A stretch of 18,622 bases of DNA from a candidate division FCPU426 bacterium (lineage in GTDB: Bacteria > Oederibacteriota > JAAXVQ01 > JAUVAV01), in the NCBI GenBank assembly GCA_030619365.1, contig JAUXBQ010000014.1:1-18622 (forward strand), in the 5' to 3' direction. Each line of letters begins with the position of its first letter. Within the stretch, counting starts at the first letter, position 1. Position numbers and translations under genes: made by a program. Positions 14,896-18,622 of the stretch are shown one piece after another. The notes beneath the pieces are model-generated. The model was not told where the DNA came from. It was given only the letters and a program-made list of their open reading frames with translations, and searched no databases.

Positions 14896-14924
14896 TTGCA
14901 GATGGTCTGCCGGCTGCTTATAAT
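14896..14924 (+). promoter_or_regulatory. Sigma-70 promoter of the receiver gene
   Basis: A perfect TATAAT (14919-14924) lies 17 bases after TTGCAG (14896-14901), whose first three bases match the -35 consensus. The start near 14931 leaves a leader of about 28 bases, so the CheY-like gene can be transcribed separately from the sigma factor. Confidence 0.65.
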
Positions 14925-14958
14925 AAAGACTCTAAAAAACCATGCGGGGATAACCGAA

Positions 14959-15363
14959 ATGCCGAAGCAAAAAATCCTGGTCGTAGACGACCACGCCGAA
15001 ATGATCGAATTAATCGAAGCGAGTTTCCAGTTGCGCGGATTTGACGTGGTCAGCGCCAGCAACGGGCAGGAAGCCCTGGCCAAGGTCTATCAGGAAAAAC
15101 CGGATTTGGTCCTGCTGGACGTCATGATGCCGCTCCTGGATGGATACGAGATCTGTCAGACGCTGAAAAGCATTGAGGAAACCAAGCATATCCCGGTGAT
15201 TTTCATGACCGTGAAAGGCAATGAGGCGGATATCGAACGCGGATTCGAAGTGCGGGCGGACGGGTATGTCGTCAAACCGTTTGAGCCGGCCGAGCTTACG
15301 GAATTTGCCGAAAAAGTCCTGGAAAAAACCAAGGCCCAGCGAGAGAAATCCTCTCCCAATTAA
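14959..15363 (+). CDS. CheY-like single-domain response regulator
   Basis: A stand-alone receiver protein of 134 aa with no output domain. The phosphorylation set is complete: Asp10/Asp11, phospho-acceptor Asp54 (LVLLDVMMP), Thr84 and Lys106 (YVVKPFEP). I begin at the ATG at 14959 because GGGGA is eight bases upstream and the product then starts with the usual receiver strand. Starting at 14896 would place the promoter inside the gene. The short Lys/Glu tail is not a known domain. It may carry phosphate from the REC-kinase at 10831 or act on the flagellar motor. The neighbourhood supports a role in motility signalling but does not prove it. Confidence 0.9.
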   Translation: MPKQKILVVDDHAEMIELIEASFQLRGFDVVSASNGQEALAKVYQEKPDLVLLDVMMPLLDGYEICQTLKSIEETKHIPVIFMTVKGNEADIERGFEVRADGYVVKPFEPAELTEFAEKVLEKTKAQREKSSPN

Positions 15364-15484
15364 TCCGGTCCACGTGCTTCCGGCATTCTTCCCGGTGATG
15401 ACCCACCACTCCCAAAAGCTTCAGATCAGACCCGCGGCGATCCTGTGCCTGACCGCCGGGCGCGGGCAAAGAAGGGATTGAACC

Positions 15485-16210
15485 ATGGACTCATTCTGGG
15501 AACGGTACCTGGCTTTCGCCCAGCAAAAAAAATGGCGTGTGCCCGAGCAGCATAAGCAGATTGTCGATGAAGCCTTCCGCCTGCATGATCATTTTACCGA
15601 ACAAGACCTGGCCCACCATCAGCGTCTGCATAAAGTTCCCGCCAAGACCATTGCCGCGGTTTTGGAGCGCCTGGTCACTGCCGGACTGATCCGAAAAATA
15701 TTTTTTGGTGAGCGGCACATCTACTACGAGCACGTATACGGACACATGCACCACGACCACCTGGTGTGTCTGCGTTGCGGCAAGATCCAGGAGTTTCGCG
15801 ACGAAGTTATCGAAGCGCGGCAGGCCAAGGTTTGCCAGGAGCAGGGATACAAAATGGTCAAGCATTCCCTGCACATCCTGGGCCTGTGCCAGGTCTGCCG
15901 GTTGAAGGAAGGCCGTTCCGTGGCCGAATTCGGCCGCGAGGAGAGACCCCTGGTCACGGCCGGCGCCGTGCCGTTGTCCGCCGTGCCCAATCAGCACCAG
16001 GCCCAGGTTGTGGACGTCACGGGCGGCATGGCCGTGAAGCGCCGGTTGCGGGAAATGGGCATCATGCCGGGCACGGTCCTGGAGATCATATCCAACCAAT
16101 TTGCCGGGCCGTTTATTCTACGCATAAAAGGCGCGCGCCTGGCCATCGGGCACAATATTACGCACAAGGTCCTGGTCCGTGATCTCGGCCGGAAAGAAGC
16201 CAAGGAGTAA
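15485..16210 (+). CDS. Fur-family repressor fused to a FeoA domain
   Basis: A 241-aa protein with two metal-regulation modules. Residues about 10-142 form a Fur repressor: a winged helix (VPAKTIAAVLERLVTAGLI), the metal-binding signature HMHHDHLVCLRCG (87-99), and structural zinc pairs Cys95/Cys98 and Cys135/Cys138. After a linker of about 20 residues comes a FeoA/SH3-like domain (about 163-232, VTGGMAVKRRLREMGIMPG, then ILRIKGARLAIGHNI). Fur normally ends after the second Cys pair (about 140-150 aa). A FeoA-type tail is known in DtxR/MntR repressors, so this is an unusual hybrid. The ATG has AAGGGA at a normal distance. I see no Fur box in the 121-base leader. It likely represses iron-uptake genes with iron as corepressor. 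Confidence 0.9.
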   Translation: MDSFWERYLAFAQQKKWRVPEQHKQIVDEAFRLHDHFTEQDLAHHQRLHKVPAKTIAAVLERLVTAGLIRKIFFGERHIYYEHVYGHMHHDHLVCLRCGKIQEFRDEVIEARQAKVCQEQGYKMVKHSLHILGLCQVCRLKEGRSVAEFGREERPLVTAGAVPLSAVPNQHQAQVVDVTGGMAVKRRLREMGIMPGTVLEIISNQFAGPFILRIKGARLAIGHNITHKVLVRDLGRKEAKE

Positions 16211-16219
16211 AGCACACTC

Positions 16220-16783
16220 ATGATCACTTGCAGCCTTTCGCACATTATCGGGAAGCGGGTCCGGCCGCGGGTCTGGGCCGGCCGCGTGCTGGAAGTGGGT
16301 CCGGGCCGTATTTGGCCCGGCCAGCGGTTGCTCCGGAACAACCCGGACCTGGACCTGGTGGGCCTGGGGTATTCCCAGGAACAGCGCACCGAAGCCTGGC
16401 AACAGGCCAAGCAGTGGGGGTTGGTCACGCGCGTGGAGTATCATGCCACAGCCGAGCACCCGCTGCCCCTGGAAGACCGCAGTGTGGACGCGGTCATCTC
16501 CTTTGGCGGGTTGCAGGCCTGGAAAAAGCCGGTCACGGTCTTAAACGAGATCGCCCGGGTGTTGAAAACCGGGGGGGGATTTTTCATTGGCGGGCCCCGG
16601 CCGGACGCTCCGGGCTGGCGGACCTGGCTGGCCGGCGGGCAACAGAACGGCTTGAAGGAAATGTACCAGGGCCGGCAGCAAAACCTGGACGCGACCGAAT
16701 TGCGCAGCTTGGCCGCACAGACCCGCCTGGAGAACCCGGTCGTGGAAGCACACGGTCCGGACGTGTGGATCCTCAAGCCATAG
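16220..16783 (+). CDS. Class I SAM-dependent methyltransferase
   Basis: A small soluble methyltransferase-like protein of 187 aa. The SAM-binding glycine motif is VLEVGPGRIWPG (about residues 22-33). Acidic residues of the second strand follow, then the Methyltransf_11 signature LEDRSVDAVISFGGLQ and LNEIARVLKTGGGFFIGG. Together these give the usual order of the fold. The glycine motif (GPGRIW) differs somewhat from the common GxGxG. It starts nine bases after the Fur-FeoA stop codon, with AAGGAG inside the end of that gene, so the two are probably co-transcribed. The substrate is unknown. A link to metal homeostasis is suggested only by position. Confidence 0.82.
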   Translation: MITCSLSHIIGKRVRPRVWAGRVLEVGPGRIWPGQRLLRNNPDLDLVGLGYSQEQRTEAWQQAKQWGLVTRVEYHATAEHPLPLEDRSVDAVISFGGLQAWKKPVTVLNEIARVLKTGGGFFIGGPRPDAPGWRTWLAGGQQNGLKEMYQGRQQNLDATELRSLAAQTRLENPVVEAHGPDVWILKP

Positions 16784-16857
16784 CGAAAGAGAAAGAGCTT
16801 GTACTTTGGATTTCAGTATGTTATTTCAAGATTCCCGGTCTATAAACTGGGGAAGAC

Positions 16858-16878
16858 GAGAATCGAGAGGCGAAAATC
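16858..16878 (+). repeat. Heptamer tandem repeat, locus 2
   Basis: The three 7-base units GAGAATC (16858-16864), GAGAGGC (16865-16871) and GAAAATC (16872-16878) occur in the same order and register as at locus 1 (4221-4241). The tRNA gene starts eight bases later. No inverted pyrimidine arm is present here. Confidence 0.6.
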
Positions 16879-16886
16879 GAGTTTTA

Positions 16887-16963
16887 GGCGGAGTAGCTCA
16901 GCTGGTTAGAGCACACGGTTCATACCCGTGGTGTCCGGGGTTCGATTCCCTGCTCCGCTACCA
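16887..16963 (+). tRNA. tRNA-Met (anticodon CAT)
   Basis: A complete cloverleaf of 77 bases. The acceptor is GGCGGAG (16887-16893) paired with CTCCGCT (first pair G-U), with A as discriminator and an encoded CCA. The D arm is GCTC/GAGC. The anticodon stem CACGG/CCGTG carries loop TTCATAC with anticodon CAT. The T arm is CGGGG-TTCGATT-CCCTG. The anticodon stem lacks the three G-C pairs typical of initiator tRNA and the acceptor end is paired, so it is probably elongator Met. An Ile-CAT tRNA (lysidine-modified) cannot be excluded. Confidence 0.93.
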
Positions 16964-17011
16964 GTTAAAAACAGAAAAGCCACCCGAAAGGGTGGCTTTT
17001 CTGTTTTTAAC
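16964..17011 (+). terminator. Strong factor-independent terminator of the tRNA
   Basis: Immediately after the CCA, 22 bases (16964-16985) pair perfectly with 16990-17011 around a GAAA tetraloop. The GC core GCCACCC/GGGTGGC is flanked by A-rich and T-rich arms, so it can work in both directions. The right arm ends with CTGTTTTTAAC, which supplies the T-tract. Confidence 0.9.
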
Positions 17012-17014
17012 AGA

Positions 17015-17082
17015 GCATTCGAGATTAGAAAGTAGAAAGTAGAAAATACTCGAATGCGGTCTACTCTCCACTTTCTACTTTC
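17015..17082. repeat. Heptamer inverted-repeat element, locus 3
   Basis: Four purine-rich heptamers (17021-17048: GAGATTA, GAAAGTA twice, GAAAATA) are mirrored by pyrimidine heptamers TACTCTC (17062-17068), CACTTTC (17069-17075) and TACTTTC (17076-17082). GCATTCGAG (17015-17023) and CTCGAATGC (17049-17057) are exact nine-base inverted copies. The arms 17027-17040 and 17070-17083 are exact 14-base inverted copies. The architecture matches locus 1. Confidence 0.68.
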
Positions 17083-17100
17083 TGTTCCGTTTGTGGTGGA

Positions 17101-17126
17101 GCCCTGAACCAAGTTTGGTTCAGGGC
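17101..17126. terminator. Perfect hairpin downstream of fic
   Basis: GCCCTGAACCAA (17101-17112) pairs with TTGGTTCAGGGC (17115-17126), 12 pairs with a tight loop. The fic gene ends 65 bases away on the minus strand, so this could end its transcript. A T-tract is not directly adjacent on the minus strand, so function is uncertain. Confidence 0.45.
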
Positions 17127-17190
17127 GGTCAATTTGCTCAGTATTTTTTTCTTGAACCGAAAGCTGCTAAACATCGTTCAGTTTAAAAAC

Positions 17191-18357
17191 TTACCCCACT
17201 TCAGTTCCTTCATTCAATAGCTTGATATAAGATGCATACCCAAAAATCCGATTGCGTTTTTTCCCGGTCAATTCCCGCACAATTCCCAGCTTGGTCAAAG
17301 ATAGGAACGCTTGCGTCACTGTGGGGTCCGAAAGTTTTGTTATCCGCACTGCTTCCGAAACGGGAAGCACTGGACGTTTTTGCAGGGCATAATGTACCCG
17401 CATGGCCGACCCGGCTGCTTTGCCGATCTCTTGAATCCGGCTCCGGTCACGCTCAAACAGCTTCACCAGTCGTTGTGCGGTCAGAACGGCCTGTTCGGCG
17501 GTGTCCTTCACGCCGGTCAGAAAAAAGGATACCCAGGCTTCCCAGTCACCGTTGGTGCGAACCTGCTGGAGCAGACGGTAATACTCATCCCGGTGTTGCT
17601 TAAAGAACAAGCTGAGATAAAGCAATGGCTTATTTAGGACACCCTGGGTGCAAAGCAATAGGGTAATCAACAGGCGACCGATGCGGCCATTGCCGTCCAG
17701 AAACGGATGGATGCTTTCGAATTGGACATGCGCCAAGGCCGCCTTGATCAAAATGGATGTGCGGGCCGGCTGGTCATGGAGAAATTTTTCCAGAAGGCCC
17801 ATGGCAGGAGTGATCTGATCGGCAGGAGGCGGGACGTAAAGGGCGTTTCCAGGGCGCGTGCCGCCGATCCAGTTTTGCGAGCGGCGGAATTCACCCGGAG
17901 CTTTGTCGCTGCCCCGGCCTTTGGCCAGGAGACGCTGATGAATCTCGCGAATCAGACGCAGGGAAAGCGGAAAATTTTCCCGCAACCTTTTTAAACCATG
18001 ATCCAAAGCAGCCACATAGTTCGACACCTCCCGGACGTCGTCCAGGGGAACGCCGGGGGCGGCGGCCATTTCAAAGAGGAGCAGGTCGGACAGGGACGAC
18101 TGCGTCCCTTCGATCTGCGACGAGAGCACCGCTTCCTTGCGGATGTACATGTACAAAAACAGCGAGGTGTCCGGCAGCAAGGTTGAGACGCTGTCCAGGC
18201 GGCCCAAAGCCAGCAGGGATTGGTCGTGCAATTCCCGCAACCGGTCATCCATCTGAAGCGGCGGCTTAGGGGGCAGAGGATCCGGGATGAAGGCCCGGAC
18301 TTTCTCTCCGCCGGCTTCGGAAATAACCGTTAAATTTCCAGTCTTTTCCCGGTGCAT
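17191..18357 (-). CDS. Fic-domain AMPylase-like protein with winged helix
   Basis: A 388-aa Fic family protein. The family transfers AMP (or other nucleotide groups) to hydroxyl side chains of target proteins. The N-terminal helical segment carries the inhibitory motif S-x-x-x-E-G (Ser79 to Gly84 in LSSQIEGTQSS), typical of self-inhibited class II Fic proteins. The catalytic motif HPFLDGNGRIGR (217-228) is intact. The C-terminal 65 residues form a winged-helix DNA-binding domain (LPVSEAVRITKLSDPTVTQAFLSLTKLGIV). The ATG has AAGGAT a few bases upstream. The palindrome at 18389-18430 lies about 30 bases before the start and may be its own operator. No partner antitoxin gene is adjacent in the window. 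Confidence 0.94.
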   Translation of the reverse strand: MHREKTGNLTVISEAGGEKVRAFIPDPLPPKPPLQMDDRLRELHDQSLLALGRLDSVSTLLPDTSLFLYMYIRKEAVLSSQIEGTQSSLSDLLLFEMAAAPGVPLDDVREVSNYVAALDHGLKRLRENFPLSLRLIREIHQRLLAKGRGSDKAPGEFRRSQNWIGGTRPGNALYVPPPADQITPAMGLLEKFLHDQPARTSILIKAALAHVQFESIHPFLDGNGRIGRLLITLLLCTQGVLNKPLLYLSLFFKQHRDEYYRLLQQVRTNGDWEAWVSFFLTGVKDTAEQAVLTAQRLVKLFERDRSRIQEIGKAAGSAMRVHYALQKRPVLPVSEAVRITKLSDPTVTQAFLSLTKLGIVRELTGKKRNRIFGYASYIKLLNEGTEVG

Positions 18358-18388
18358 AGGATCCTTGTTTAAAGTATTTAGATATCAG

Positions 18389-18430
18389 ATTCCTTATTAA
18401 AGGAAAAAGCCATTTCCTTTAATAAGGAAT
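18389..18430. promoter_or_regulatory. Perfect palindrome upstream of fic, candidate operator
   Basis: Eighteen bases (18389-18406) are exactly inverted at 18413-18430 around the six-base loop AAGCCA. Each arm contains TTCCTT-N4-AAGGAA, itself a near palindrome, so the site offers two inverted binding units for a dimeric regulator. It lies 32 bases upstream of the fic start codon. The Fic winged helix is the obvious candidate binder. Confidence 0.65.
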
Positions 18431-18613
18431 TTAACACCTGTGGTGGGGAAAGTCAAATGGTTTGTAATCCATTGCCAAGCACCGTCCCGTGGTCATCTTG
18501 TTTATAAGTGAATTGTAATCACAAGTGCGACAAAATAGGTTATAAAAAGGCTCCATAGATCGAGAAAAAACTGTTACTTTGGAAGTTAGCCCAACCCAAA
18601 GAACAGGAGACCT

Positions 18614-18622
18614 ATGGAGCAA
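18614..18622 (+). CDS. Start of a plus-strand gene cut by the window end
   Basis: ATG GAG CAA at the last nine bases is preceded by AGGAG (18605-18609) four bases upstream, a strong ribosome-binding site. Only Met-Glu-Gln is visible, so no product can be named. The leader contains GCTCCATAG (18550-18558), which is the exact inverse of CTATGGAGC (18612-18620) over the start codon. This could be a stem that hides the start, or part of a mobile-element end. Confidence 0.4.

Noticed and set aside
16228..16845. A 205-codon frame overlapping the methyltransferase
   Set aside because: It is in another frame of a gene with clear SAM-binding motifs and is rich in Gly/Pro/Arg as expected for a shadow.
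16906..17112. Small open frames across the tRNA
   Set aside because: They arise from the tRNA sequence and its terminator; frames containing GSGAGNRTPDTTG are a common artefact of tRNA genes.
18431..18622. A 63-codon minus-strand frame at the window end
   Set aside because: No domain, it includes the leader of the plus-strand gene with a good ribosome-binding site, and its own start has no ribosome-binding site visible in the window.

Overview
The window looks like the chromosome of a Gram-negative, probably flagellated, uncultured bacterium. Most genes are GC-rich. It carries a DUF1844 gene, a sigma-54 activator, a FliA-type sigma factor and a FlgM-like protein. I cannot fix the phylum from sequence alone; Omnitrophota or a deltaproteobacterial-type lineage would fit, and this is only a guess. 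No rRNA, CRISPR array or complete insertion sequence was seen.

Layout. (1) 119-1483: an AT-rich B12-binding radical SAM gene, probably acquired. It is followed by a gene-free stretch (1484-1872) with hairpins, one resembling the right end of an IS200/IS605 element, and copy A of a structured repeat. (2) 1873-4210: cinA, a DUF1844 gene and thpR on the plus strand. (3) 4262-7882: a minus-strand operon with a sigma-70-type promoter, encoding a TPR/penicillin-binding protein fusion and two short-chain dehydrogenases. (4) 8179-9704: a DUF4340 gene split by a frameshift, convergent with a secreted TPR protein (9712-10566). (5) 10831-15363: a regulatory block with a soluble REC-histidine kinase, a FlgM-like anti-sigma factor, an NtrC-type activator behind a sigma-54 promoter, a FliA-type sigma factor and a CheY-like receiver. 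Repeat copies B and C lie in its largest gap. (6) 15485-16783: a Fur-FeoA fusion followed closely by a methyltransferase. (7) 16887-17011: tRNA-Met(CAT) and a strong terminator, followed by heptamer repeats. (8) 17191-18357: a Fic protein with a C-terminal winged helix and a perfect palindrome just upstream. The window ends three codons into a plus-strand gene.

How the parts may work together. The kinase, the sigma-54 activator, the FlgM-like protein and the FliA-type sigma factor are the core of a flagellar transcription cascade (sigma-54 stage, then sigma-28 stage held by an anti-sigma factor), here without structural flagellar genes. The TPR/PBP operon points to cell-wall synthesis. The Fur-FeoA fusion suggests an iron sensor with an added SH3-like domain, comparable to DtxR/MntR architecture.

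The least ordinary items are the Fur-FeoA fusion, the TPR-PBP fusion, the minimal FlgM, the three-copy structured repeat, the heptamer inverted-repeat family and the palindromic operator candidate before fic.
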